Part shown: piece after piece, positions 31,236 to 39,618 of the stretch
How the letters are laid out: each line of letters opens with the position of its first letter
How positions within the stretch are numbered: position 1 is the first letter of the stretch
Source of the DNA: Cellulomonas triticagri
GTDB lineage: Bacteria > Actinomycetota > Actinomycetes > Actinomycetales > Cellulomonadaceae
Length of the DNA stretch: 39,675 nucleotides
Direction of reading: 5' to 3'
Assembly: GCF_003696205.1 (NCBI RefSeq)
Contig: NZ_RFFI01000024.1
Location: forward strand, 1-39,675
Notes under the pieces: model-generated
What the model was told of the DNA's origin: nothing
The model's database searches: none
The model's input: only the letters and a program-made list of their open reading frames with translations
Program-made: the position numbers and the translations under genes

Positions 31236-32222
31236 ATGACGACCCCCCGATCCCGTGCGCGTGCCGTCCCCCTCGCGCTGACCGCCGTCGCCGCGCTCGT
31301 CGCGCTGGCGGTCGCCCCGGGGACCGCGTCCGCCGCCGGCGACCAGGACCCCGCGCTCGACCAGGAGGTCGACGGCGGCGAGGTCACCGCCACCGAGCAG
31401 TCCGCGATCGGCACCGGCCACGTGGACCTCGGGCCGCGCTTCGTCGACGGGCGGTGGCGGCTCCAGGCCCGGGACGACCGCGCCGTGCCCGCCGTGTGGC
31501 GGGACCCGGCCGGGACGGTGCTGCAGGTGGTCGACGCCGCGGCGCTCCCCGTGCCCGACAGCGCCGACTACGCGTTCCTCGGTGCCGAGCCGGGGGACAC
31601 CGTGCACGTGGTCCCGCAGACCCAGGCGTCCGACGTCGTGTGGCTCGGGTGGAACACGCAGGACCCGGAGGTGGTCGAGCGCATCGACCGCGGCGCGACG
31701 CTCAGCCTGCACGGGGTGCAGGGGCCGGGGGACGTCGTGGTCTTCCTGCAGGAGGGGGTCGCGGGGGCGCCGAACGTGCTGTGGGACTCCGCGCAGGCGT
31801 TCCCGCAGGACCTCTGGATGGACGTGAACACCCACGTGCACGCCAACTGGGTGTTCACCGAGCCGGGGGTGTACGTGCTCGACGTCGACGTGCACGCCGA
31901 CCTGGTCGACGGCACCCGGGCGACCGACCGCACGGTGCTGCGGTTCGCCGTCGGCGACGCGACCGACCCGCAGGCCGCGCTGGACGCGGCGCTCGTGAGC
32001 ACGCCGGACGCGACCACTGCCGCCCCCGACGCGGACGCTGACCCGGCCGCCGCCGCGCCCGAGGAGCAGACGGGCGGCGTGCCCGCGGGTGTCGTGGGCG
32101 CGCTGGCCGGTGTCGGCGTGGCCGTGGTCGTGGTGCTGGTCGGCGGGGGAGCGCTCGCGGCACGCCGCCGCCGTGCCCTCGTGGATGCCGAGTACGCGGA
32201 GCCGCGGGAGGACGGTCGGTGA
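31236..32222 (+). CDS. Small membrane-anchored surface protein with one anchored-repeat module
   Basis: 328 residues from the ATG at 31236, preceded by GAGAGG; an in-frame ATG at 31215 overlapping the previous stop is the alternative. A signal peptide (ending GTASAA) precedes one complete TIGR03769-type module: GTGHVDLGPRFVDGRWRL, AVWRDPAGTVLQVVD, YAFLGAEPGDTVHVVPQTQ, VVWLGWNTQDPEV and HVHANWVFTEPGVYVLDV. A low-complexity Ala/Asp/Pro linker, a C-terminal transmembrane helix (VVGALAGVGVAVVVVLVGGG) and an RRRR cytoplasmic end follow. It lacks a sorting motif, so it is membrane-held. It lies between binding protein and ATPase with overlapping codons, so it is part of the transporter unit. Confidence 0.87.
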   Translation: MTTPRSRARAVPLALTAVAALVALAVAPGTASAAGDQDPALDQEVDGGEVTATEQSAIGTGHVDLGPRFVDGRWRLQARDDRAVPAVWRDPAGTVLQVVDAAALPVPDSADYAFLGAEPGDTVHVVPQTQASDVVWLGWNTQDPEVVERIDRGATLSLHGVQGPGDVVVFLQEGVAGAPNVLWDSAQAFPQDLWMDVNTHVHANWVFTEPGVYVLDVDVHADLVDGTRATDRTVLRFAVGDATDPQAALDAALVSTPDATTAAPDADADPAAAAPEEQTGGVPAGVVGALAGVGVAVVVVLVGGGALAARRRRALVDAEYAEPREDGR

Positions 32223-32992
32223 CCGCCCCCGACCTGGGCACCCCGGCGCTGGAGGTGCGGGGTGTGCGCGTCGTGCTCGGCGGCCGCCTCGTGCTGCGCG
32301 ACGCGGACCTGGTGGTGCGCGACGGTGACTTCCTCGGCCTGATCGGGCCGAACGGCGCCGGCAAGACGACGCTGCTGCGCGCGGTGCTCGGGCTGGTGCC
32401 GGTGCGCGACGGCAGCGTGGCGGTCGGCGGCCGGAGCAGCCGCGCGGCCCGCGCGGGCATCGGCTACGTGCCGCAGCGCCACGAGTTCGCCTGGGACTTC
32501 CCGATCAGCGTCGAGGACGCGGTGCTCAGCGGCCGCACCCGGCGCATCGGCCTGCTGCGGCGGGCCGGGGTGGACGACCTGCGGGCGGTGCGGGACGCGA
32601 TCGACCGGGTCCGGCTGACCGACCTGCGTCGCCGTCCGGTGGGGCAGCTGTCCGGCGGGCAGCGCCAGCGGGTGCTGGTCGCGCGCGCCCTGGCGCTGCG
32701 GCCCCGGGTGCTGCTGCTGGACGAGCCGTTCACGGGCCTCGACATGCCCACCCAGGAGCTGCTCACCGACCTGTTCTCCGGCCTCGCCGCCGAGGGCGTC
32801 GCCGTGGTGATGACCACGCACGACCTGGCCGGCGCGCTGTACTCGTGCAGCCGGATCGCCCTGCTGAACCGCACCGTCCTGGCGACCGGGTCGCCGGACG
32901 AGGTACGCGACCCCGACCTGTGGTCGCGGGCGTTCGAGATCTCCCCGGACTCCCCGCTGCTGCGCGCGATCGGCCTGGAGGTGCCCGCGTGA
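32219..32992 (+). CDS. Anchored-repeat ABC transporter, ATP-binding protein
   Basis: 257 residues; GTG start overlapping the upstream stop (GTGA). Complete ABC ATPase: Walker A GPNGAGKTT, Q-loop YVPQRHEFAWDFP, signature LSGGQRQR, Walker B VLLLDEP, H-loop TTHDL. The Q-loop region ending in the WDFPIS-type sequence is typical of the zinc/manganese importer group (ZnuC/MntA-like; TIGR03771). It couples ATP hydrolysis to metal uptake through the adjacent permease. The stop overlaps the permease start. Confidence 0.93.
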   Translation: MTAPDLGTPALEVRGVRVVLGGRLVLRDADLVVRDGDFLGLIGPNGAGKTTLLRAVLGLVPVRDGSVAVGGRSSRAARAGIGYVPQRHEFAWDFPISVEDAVLSGRTRRIGLLRRAGVDDLRAVRDAIDRVRLTDLRRRPVGQLSGGQRQRVLVARALALRPRVLLLDEPFTGLDMPTQELLTDLFSGLAAEGVAVVMTTHDLAGALYSCSRIALLNRTVLATGSPDEVRDPDLWSRAFEISPDSPLLRAIGLEVPA

Positions 32993-33870
32993 TCTCCCCG
33001 GTGGACTTCGTCGCCGACCTGCTGAACCCCGACCTGGCGTTCCTGGGCAAGGCGCTGCTGGTGGCGCTGATGTCCAGCGTGGTGTGCGGGGTGATCGGCA
33101 CCCACGTCGTGCTGCGCGGCATGGCGTTCATCGGCGAGGCGGTCGCCCACGCGGTGTTCCCCGGGCTGGCGGTCGCGTTCCTGCTCCAGGGCTCCCTGGT
33201 GCTCGGCGGGGCGGTCGCCGGGGTCGTCACGGCGGTGCTGGTCGCGGTGTTCTCGCAGAACCGGCGGCTCAAGGAGGACTCGGTCATCGGGATCTTCTTC
33301 GTCGCCGCGTTCGCGCTGGGCATCGTGATCATCAGCCGGGCGCCCGGGTACGCGGGCTCGCTGCAGGACTTCCTGTTCGGCTCGATCACCGGCATCCCCG
33401 ACCGGGACGTGGTGACGGTCGCCGTCGCCGGGGCGCTGCTGGTCGCGGGCGTGCTGCTGCTGCACAAGGAGCTCGTGACGGTCAGCCTCGACCGGGAGAT
33501 GGCGCGCGCCTCCGGCCTGCCGGTCTTCGTGCTCGACCTGGTGCTCTACGTGATGGTGACCATCGCGATCGTGGTGTCGGTGCAGACCATCGGCAACATC
33601 CTCGTGCTGGCGCTGCTGATCACCCCGGCGGCCACCGCGCGCATGCTCACCGACCGGCTCGGCGTGATGATGGCGCTCGCCCCGTGCTTCGGGGCGCTGG
33701 CGGCGCTGGTCGGCGTGTACCTGTCGTGGAGCCTCGACCTGCCGACGGGCGGCACGATCGTGCTGGTGGCGACGGCGGTGTTCCTGCTCGCCTGGTTCTT
33801 CGCCCCCCGGCACGGTCTGGCGCGGGCGCTGCAGCACCGGGCGGGCCGGCGCGCGGAGGTGCTGGCGTGA
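32989..33870 (+). CDS. Anchored-repeat ABC transporter, permease (ABC-3/ZnuB family)
   Basis: 293 residues from the GTG overlapping the ATPase stop. Eight or so hydrophobic helices are visible, with the family segments VLRGMAFIGEAVAHAVFPG and VQTIGNILVLALLITPAATARML. The protein fits the ABC-3 family of zinc/manganese permeases (TIGR03770 in this type of locus). It is an integral membrane protein partnering the ATPase and the lipoprotein. The stop overlaps the regulator start (GTGA). Confidence 0.92.
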   Translation: MISPVDFVADLLNPDLAFLGKALLVALMSSVVCGVIGTHVVLRGMAFIGEAVAHAVFPGLAVAFLLQGSLVLGGAVAGVVTAVLVAVFSQNRRLKEDSVIGIFFVAAFALGIVIISRAPGYAGSLQDFLFGSITGIPDRDVVTVAVAGALLVAGVLLLHKELVTVSLDREMARASGLPVFVLDLVLYVMVTIAIVVSVQTIGNILVLALLITPAATARMLTDRLGVMMALAPCFGALAALVGVYLSWSLDLPTGGTIVLVATAVFLLAWFFAPRHGLARALQHRAGRRAEVLA

Positions 33871-34304
33871 CCGGGCGGGAGCCGGAGGCGTCCGAGCGGC
33901 GCAGCACGCGGCAGCGCACGGCGATCACGGCGGTGATGACGGAGGTCGTCGACTTCCGCAGCGCCCGGCAGATCCACGCGGTGCTGCGCGAGCGCGGGCA
34001 CGAGATCGGGCTCGCCACGGTCTACCGCAACCTGCACGACATGGAGCAGCGCGGTGAGGTCGACGTGCTGCGCGCGGGCGGCGGGGACACCGCGGTCTAC
34101 CGGCGGTGCGAGCGCCACGAGCACCACCACCACCTGGTGTGCCGCCGGTGCGGGCGGGCGGTGGAGGTCGAGGGGCCGGTGATCGAGTCGTGGGCGGCCC
34201 GGGTGGCCCGTGACGAGGGGTTCTCGGAGGTCACCCACGCGATGGAGCTGTTCGGCACCTGCGGGGCGTGCACCCGTGCCGAGCGGGGTCGGCCGCGCCC
34301 CTGA
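33867..34304 (+). CDS. zur: Fur-family metal regulator, probably Zur
   Basis: 145 residues from the GTG overlapping the permease stop. The winged-helix DNA-binding part reads TRQRTAITAVMTEVVDFRSARQIHAVL then GLATVYRNLHDM. The metal part has RCERHEHHHHLVCRRCG and a second Cys pair in FGTCGACT, the structural zinc site. Position as last gene of a ZnuABC-type operon next to a His-rich protein favours zinc over iron sensing. Likely binds the GATA/TATC palindromes in the two divergent promoters of this locus and represses when metal is plentiful. It converges with the His-rich gene. Confidence 0.88.
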   Translation: MTGREPEASERRSTRQRTAITAVMTEVVDFRSARQIHAVLRERGHEIGLATVYRNLHDMEQRGEVDVLRAGGGDTAVYRRCERHEHHHHLVCRRCGRAVEVEGPVIESWAARVARDEGFSEVTHAMELFGTCGACTRAERGRPRP

Positions 34305-34337
34305 GGCGGCAGCGGGCGCCGGGGGTGCGGGGCGAGG

Positions 34338-34637
34338 TCAGTGCTCGTCGACGTGGTCCCCGTGCAGCGCGTGGTGGTGCTCGCCGTGCACGTAGTCGAC
34401 GTGGTCGCCGTGCGGGACCGTCGCGTGGCCGCAGCCCTCCCCGTGCTGGTGGTCGTGCGCGCCGTCGGTGGCGTGCACGTCGGCGTGGTGCTCGTCGACG
34501 TGGCCCGTGTGCACGTGGTGCAGGTGGCCGTCGTGCAGGTAGTCGACGTGCCCCTCGTGCTCGACGGCCGCGTGGCCGCAGTCGGCGGCGTGGACGTGGG
34601 TGTGCTCGGTGTGCGTCTCGTGCTCGGTGGTGGTCAT
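34338..34637 (-). CDS. Histidine-rich metal-binding protein
   Basis: 99 residues, 30 of them His. It consists of a Thr/Glu/His start and two tandem ~31-residue units, both running from CGHA to HVDEH and containing HVDY[LV]H. There is no signal peptide, so it is cytoplasmic as annotated. Each unit has one Cys. Such proteins are frequent beside actinobacterial zinc transport genes. A storage, buffering or chaperone role for zinc is likely but inferred. It is divergent from the second giant surface protein, sharing the third candidate Zur site. Some databases misname homologues as a transporter permease; nothing here is membrane-spanning. Confidence 0.85.
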   Translation of the reverse strand: MTTTEHETHTEHTHVHAADCGHAAVEHEGHVDYLHDGHLHHVHTGHVDEHHADVHATDGAHDHQHGEGCGHATVPHGDHVDYVHGEHHHALHGDHVDEH

Positions 34638-34699
34638 ACGAGCAGTGGACCACCGGACCGCACGGCCCGCACGGGGTGTCGGGCGGCGCGGGCATTACT

Positions 34700-34718
34700 G
34701 ATAACGACATCGACTATC
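34700..34718. promoter_or_regulatory. Candidate Zur operator 3
   Basis: GATAACGACATCGACTATC carries GATA and TATC arms 11 bases apart, with an inner GATAACGACATCG resembling operators 1 and 2. It lies in the AT-rich centre of the divergent promoter between the His-rich gene and the second giant surface-protein gene. Confidence 0.5.
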
Positions 34719-34784
34719 ATATTGTGTGGTCGCTGAGACCGCTCCCCCCGAGAGGCGTGCTCGCGCGCCGTGGAAAGGACCTCG

Positions 34785-37700
34785 ATGACCCCGCGTCCCC
34801 GACGCAGGCCCGCCGCGCTGGCGGTGGTGGTCGGATCCCTGATCCCGCTGCTGATCCTGCCCACTGCGGCGGCCGCCGCCCCGGTCCTCACGGACGCGGT
34901 CGTCACCCGCCCGGTCGGCCCCCCGGAGGACCCGGACCCCGGCGCGGGCGAGGGGCCCGCGCAGGCCGTCGCGACCACGGTGACGGTGCCGACGGCGAGC
35001 GCGACCTCGCTGCGCGCCGGCGACCCGCTGACCCTGAGCTCGACGGTCGCGCCGGCCGAGGTGCCGGGCTGGGTGGAGTTCGTGCACCAGTCGGGCTCCG
35101 TCGGCGGCGCCGCGGTGGTCGACGGCGAGGCGACCCTGGTCACGACGGCGCTGCCGATCGGCGAGCACCTGGTGACGGCGGAGCTCTGGCCGGACGACAC
35201 CGAGGCGTTCGCGCCGAGCACCTCCGCCGGGGTGCGGGTCACCGTGACCCCGGCGCGCGACACCGCGCAGCTGTTCGTGGCCGGGCTGCAGCCGCAGTAC
35301 GACGACGGCGCGACCATCACCCTCACCGCCGCCGGCGACCCGCTGGGCGAGGGCGAGAGCTACCGCTGGGTCGAGCGGCCGGTCGGCGGCGACCGGTGGG
35401 AGACGGTCTGGGACGACGCGGCGGGTCGCCTCGAGACGGGGGCGAGCCTGGTCCGCACCGCCACCCGCCACTACAACGGCCACGAGTACGCGGTGCAGGT
35501 GCTGAAGGACCGCGGTGTGCTCGCCCAGTCCGCGCCGGTCGCCCCGGTCGTCGTCGGCGAGAGCCGGGGCAGCGGCATCGACGTGCGGATCGACGGCGTC
35601 GCCGCGAGCTACCCGTACGCGACGTACACGACGCTCCGGGCCGTCGGCGCGGCGCTGCCGGACGGCGCCCGCTACGAGTGGTTCCAGCACCAGCCCCGGT
35701 GGACGGACCCCGACCAGCCGAGCGACCTCGGCGACCCCGCCGGCACCGACACCAAGACGCTGTACGTCCCCGAGTGGGGCGTGCTGGACATCGGGGTGCG
35801 GGTCGTCGGCGCCGACGGCACGGTCCTCGGCACCTCGCCGCTGTACACGCTGGTGTCGCAGGCACCGCCCGTCCTGGCCATCGAGGGCCTGCTGGCGGTG
35901 TACGCCCCGGGCGACGTCATCCGCGCCACCGCCGTGGTCGACCCGGCGGACGCCCCGTTCGACGAGTACCGGTGGACCCTGCAGCAGGGTCGGCAGTCCC
36001 GGGTCCTGGACGCCACCGGACCGGTCGTGGAGATCCCCGCGACCACGGACCTCGACCGGGCGTCCCTCAGCGTCTCCCTGGTCGAGCCGACCCGCCGCGA
36101 GCGCCAGGTCGGCTACGCCTCGGAGCAGCTCGTCGTGTCCGAGCCGGGCGCCGTCCCGGCGCTGTTCTTCGGCCCCATCGCCCGGCACTACCACTCCGGC
36201 GAGGCGCTCGGCATCCAGGTGACCTCGACCGTCCCGCTGACCGAGGGGATGCACTACCGCTGGTACCTGCAGCGCGCGGACCAGGCCGAGGAGCACCTCG
36301 TCGACGGGGCGACCGGGTCGCGGCTGGACGTCGTGGCCGAGGTCGCGCTCGCGGGCAGCCAGATCCGCGTCGAGCTGGTGGATGCGCAGGGCGCGGTCGT
36401 CGCGGCGCTCGGGCCCCAGGGGATCGCGGTCGACGACCACGGCAACCCGCCGGTGCGCACGCTGGGCCTGGTCGCCGAGCAGGACCCGGGCGCGGGCGAC
36501 GTCGTGACGTTCCGGGCCGCGGCCAGCCCGGCGACCGTGGTCGACCGCTACGAGTGGTGGGTCACGCCGGCCGGCGCGACCGAGCCCGAGCTCCGCGAGG
36601 TCACCCGCACCCCGCAGTGGTCGCTGCGCCGCGTGGCAGCCGACGACGGGGCGCAGGTGCACGCGACGCTGACCCTGGACACGGGCGCCACGTACATCCG
36701 GTCCGCGGCGGTCGCGATCGACCCTGTCGATCCGGGCGACCCGGATGAGCCTGACGACCCCGGGACCCCGGGGCCGGGCGCGGGGTGGGCGGACCTGCCG
36801 CTGTCCGGCCGGTCGGTGCTGTCCGTGGGGCACATGGACGTGCTCGCCACCGTGACCGCGGACGACCTGCACGTCGACATCCACGACGGCAGCAGCGCGC
36901 CCGCGCGCACCCACGAGGTCGACGACGCGGCGTTCTACGCGGCACCGGGCTCGTTCCTGGCCTCCGACCGGCTGGCGGAGGTGTTCGGCGCGGGGGTCTC
37001 CGAGGCGTGGGTGCTGCCCCAGACGCAGAACTTCTCGCTGGTCTGGCCCGGCTGGAACGTCGCGCCCTCCGGCACGCCGGTGACGTGGACGCTGGACGGC
37101 GTGCGCGGCCCCGGCCGGTTCGCGCTCTTCGAGACCGGCAGCTTCGGCGACCTCCGCCTGCTGCTCAGCGACACCGGCAGCCCGGACGCCCTCACGTACA
37201 CCGAGCACGCGCACGGCTCGTGGGCCTTCACATCCGAGGGCGTCTACTGCCTCGACTCCACGTACTCGACCGGGACGGGCGCGGCGCGCCGGGCGGAGTC
37301 GGCGACCCTGCTGGTCGCCGTCGGCGACGTCGACCCCGAGCGGGTGACGGAGCAGATGTGCGGCCGGACGCCGGAGCAGATCGTGGACGACGTGCGGCCC
37401 GGGGTCGCGCCCGACCCCGTCGACGCGGCTGCGCTGACCGACGCGGCCCGCGGCGGGGTGCGGGCCGCGGGGTCGACCGTCACCACCGGCGGCGGCACGG
37501 TCGACGTCTTCGTCGGTACCGGCCAGGCCGGGCGCTGGGTGTCGCTGTGGTGGTACTCGACGCCGCGCGACCTCGGCTGGTCCCGGGTCGCCTCCGACGG
37601 GTGGGTGCGGGGCGTCCCGGTCGGGGCCACGACCGTCGGCGACCACCGGCTCGCCGTGCTGGACCGGGACGGCGAGCTGGTCGGCTGGGCGCCGGTGCGG

Positions 37701-38753
37701 GTCACCGTCCTGGAGCCGCCGCGCGACCCGGTGCCCTCGCCGGGCCCGGCGCCGGCGCCCGTGGCCCAGCCCGCCTCGACCGAGGTCTGCACGCCCACCC
37801 CCGTCCAGCGGCAGGTCGCCGCCGGGGACGCGGCGGTCGTCGCCGCGGGGCACCTCGACGTCGGCGCGCAGCTGGTCGGCGGCGACCTGGTCGCGCGGAT
37901 CAAGGACGACCACCACGTGTGGCGCGACCCCGCGGGCATGGTGCTGCACGTGTCCGACACGGCGCGGGGCACGGTGCCCGCCGGGTACGGGTTCCTCGGG
38001 GCCCCGGGGTCGACGATCTGGACCATCCCGGAGGCGCAGGCCGCCGGCGTCCCCTGGCTGGGCTGGAACACCCAGCACCCGTCGGTGACGTCGGGCCTGA
38101 CCGGCGGCGTGACCTTCTCGCTGACCTCCGTGTCCGGTCCCGGGGACGTCGTGGTGTACATGGGCGGGACGCTCGGCGGTGCCGGGCAGCGGGTCTTCGA
38201 CACCGTCGGAGGGCCGCGGTCGACCACCGTGCCGCTGAACACCCACCAGCACGCCAACTGGGTGTTCACCCGCCCGGGCGCGTACCACCTCACCCTCACG
38301 CAGACCGGGACGACCACCGCCGGGCAGCGGGTCTCGGCGACGGGTGTGCTGCACGTGTTCGTCGGGTCGGGCGACCCGCGGTCCGCCGCGGCGACCACCA
38401 CCGTCACCGAGTGGGTGGGCCGGACGGCCTCCGGCGCGGAGTGCGCGCTGTCGCCCGACCAGCTGGCCGCCGTCGGTGGCTCCGGCGCCGGCAGCACGGC
38501 GCTGACCGCCCGCTCCGCGACCCAGGCCGCCGCGCTCGCCGCGGTGCTCGCAGTGCCGGAGCCGGACCCCGGACGGTCCGGTGACGACGGGGCGGTGCGT
38601 GCCGACGGACCCGTGGCGGACCCCCCGGTGGCGCAGCGGGGGATGACCGGTGTGCTCGTGCTCGGGCTGCTGGCCGGGCTGGCGCTCGTCGCCGCCGCCG
38701 TGACGGGCCGCCGGTGGTGGCGCGCCCAGGGACCGACGAGGAGCGGACGATGA
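34785..38753 (+). CDS. Giant surface protein with two anchored-repeat modules
   Basis: 1322 residues from the ATG at 34785 (AAAGGACCTCG upstream). The signal peptide ends PTAAAAA. Ig-like domains occupy about 50-650; one opens RHYHSGEALG and ends DDHGNPP. A first module (about 680-860: SVGHMDVLATV, EAWVLPQTQNFSLVWPGWN, HAHGSWAFTSEGVYCL) is partly divergent and gains Cys. A bridging domain (GQAGRWVSLWWYST...LGWSRV) resembles the C-terminal domain of the minus-strand surface protein. A second, more typical module (about 1020-1210) has GHLDVGAQLVGGDLV, HHVWRDPAGMVLHVSD and GVPWLGWNTQHP. The C-terminus is one transmembrane helix and a basic tail without a sorting motif. It matches the TIGR03773 class. 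Its stop overlaps the transglycosylase start. Confidence 0.87.
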   Translation: MTPRPRRRPAALAVVVGSLIPLLILPTAAAAAPVLTDAVVTRPVGPPEDPDPGAGEGPAQAVATTVTVPTASATSLRAGDPLTLSSTVAPAEVPGWVEFVHQSGSVGGAAVVDGEATLVTTALPIGEHLVTAELWPDDTEAFAPSTSAGVRVTVTPARDTAQLFVAGLQPQYDDGATITLTAAGDPLGEGESYRWVERPVGGDRWETVWDDAAGRLETGASLVRTATRHYNGHEYAVQVLKDRGVLAQSAPVAPVVVGESRGSGIDVRIDGVAASYPYATYTTLRAVGAALPDGARYEWFQHQPRWTDPDQPSDLGDPAGTDTKTLYVPEWGVLDIGVRVVGADGTVLGTSPLYTLVSQAPPVLAIEGLLAVYAPGDVIRATAVVDPADAPFDEYRWTLQQGRQSRVLDATGPVVEIPATTDLDRASLSVSLVEPTRRERQVGYASEQLVVSEPGAVPALFFGPIARHYHSGEALGIQVTSTVPLTEGMHYRWYLQRADQAEEHLVDGATGSRLDVVAEVALAGSQIRVELVDAQGAVVAALGPQGIAVDDHGNPPVRTLGLVAEQDPGAGDVVTFRAAASPATVVDRYEWWVTPAGATEPELREVTRTPQWSLRRVAADDGAQVHATLTLDTGATYIRSAAVAIDPVDPGDPDEPDDPGTPGPGAGWADLPLSGRSVLSVGHMDVLATVTADDLHVDIHDGSSAPARTHEVDDAAFYAAPGSFLASDRLAEVFGAGVSEAWVLPQTQNFSLVWPGWNVAPSGTPVTWTLDGVRGPGRFALFETGSFGDLRLLLSDTGSPDALTYTEHAHGSWAFTSEGVYCLDSTYSTGTGAARRAESATLLVAVGDVDPERVTEQMCGRTPEQIVDDVRPGVAPDPVDAAALTDAARGGVRAAGSTVTTGGGTVDVFVGTGQAGRWVSLWWYSTPRDLGWSRVASDGWVRGVPVGATTVGDHRLAVLDRDGELVGWAPVRVTVLEPPRDPVPSPGPAPAPVAQPASTEVCTPTPVQRQVAAGDAAVVAAGHLDVGAQLVGGDLVARIKDDHHVWRDPAGMVLHVSDTARGTVPAGYGFLGAPGSTIWTIPEAQAAGVPWLGWNTQHPSVTSGLTGGVTFSLTSVSGPGDVVVYMGGTLGGAGQRVFDTVGGPRSTTVPLNTHQHANWVFTRPGAYHLTLTQTGTTTAGQRVSATGVLHVFVGSGDPRSAAATTTVTEWVGRTASGAECALSPDQLAAVGGSGAGSTALTARSATQAAALAAVLAVPEPDPGRSGDDGAVRADGPVADPPVAQRGMTGVLVLGLLAGLALVAAAVTGRRWWRAQGPTRSGR

Positions 38754-39568
38754 CCACGCAGCACAGCCGGACGACCGGCGCAGGACGCACCGTGGGCCGC
38801 TGGCGCGGTCCGGTCACCGCGGGTCTGGTGGTGGCCGGCCTCGGGCTGGCGGGCGCCGCCGTCGCGGTGGCCGCGAGCGACGACCCGGGTCCCGCGGCCG
38901 AGACCCGACCCGCCCCGACGGCGCCCACCCCGTCCGCCACGCCCCCGTCCGCCACGCCCCGGCCGACGGCGAGCGCGTCGCCGCAGGCCGCCGCGACCCG
39001 GTCGACCGGCGACCGGGTCGACGCGGACTGGCTCGCCCGCACCGCCGAGCGGTCGGGGATCCCCCCGGTCGCGCTGCGGGCCTACGCGGGAGCCGCGCTG
39101 GCGCTGGGGGAGGAGCAGCCCGGCTGCGGGATCGGGTGGAACACCCTCGCCGCGATCGGGCTCGCCGAGTCGGACCACGGCACCGCGGGAGGTAGTGCGC
39201 TCGACGCGCGGGGTGTCGCGGTGCCGCCGGTGCTGGGGCCCGCGCTCGACGGCAGCGCGGGGCGCGCCCGGATCGCCGACACCGACGCCGGGGCCCTCGA
39301 CGGCGACACCCGGCTGGACCGTGCCGTCGGGCCGATGCAGATGATCCCGCAGACGTGGGCCACCTGGGCGGCGGACGGCGACGGCGACGGCGTGGCCGAC
39401 CCGCAGAACGTCACCGACGCCGCGCTCGCCGCCGCGCGCTACCTCTGCGTCTCGGGGGACCTGGCGGACCCCGAGATCTGGGTGCAGGCGGTCGCGAGCT
39501 ACAACGACGACCTGGCGTACAACAACGCCGTCGCGGACGAGGCGGAGCGGCTGGCGGGACTCGGCTGA
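38750..39568 (+). CDS. Lytic transglycosylase-like protein (SLT_2/MltB type)
   Basis: 272 residues; the ATG overlaps the stop of the surface-protein gene. One N-terminal membrane anchor or signal (GLVVAGLGLAGAAVAVAAS) is followed by a Pro/Thr/Ser linker. The catalytic domain (from about residue 90) has WNTLAAIGLAESDHG, with the Glu of AESDHG as the expected catalytic acid, then VGPMQMIPQTWATWA and ASYNDDLAYNNAV. The family cleaves peptidoglycan glycan strands outside the membrane. Coupling to a wall-protein gene suggests it opens the wall for insertion of the surface complex; that is inference. The catalytic segments are intact. Confidence 0.88.
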   Translation: MTTQHSRTTGAGRTVGRWRGPVTAGLVVAGLGLAGAAVAVAASDDPGPAAETRPAPTAPTPSATPPSATPRPTASASPQAAATRSTGDRVDADWLARTAERSGIPPVALRAYAGAALALGEEQPGCGIGWNTLAAIGLAESDHGTAGGSALDARGVAVPPVLGPALDGSAGRARIADTDAGALDGDTRLDRAVGPMQMIPQTWATWAADGDGDGVADPQNVTDAALAAARYLCVSGDLADPEIWVQAVASYNDDLAYNNAVADEAERLAGLG

Positions 39569-39618
39569 CGAGCGCGAATAGGTCCTGCGGCCGGGCTGAC
39601 GTAGACTGGTGCCACCGA

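Noticed and set aside
34341..34736. 131-codon Val-rich plus-strand ORF over the His-rich gene
   Set aside because: Val codons arise as the complement of the His codons; the minus-strand protein has clear repeats and context.
34695..38354. 1219-codon minus-strand frame opposite the giant surface protein
   Set aside because: Shadow of the plus-strand gene; no signal peptide, domains or RBS.
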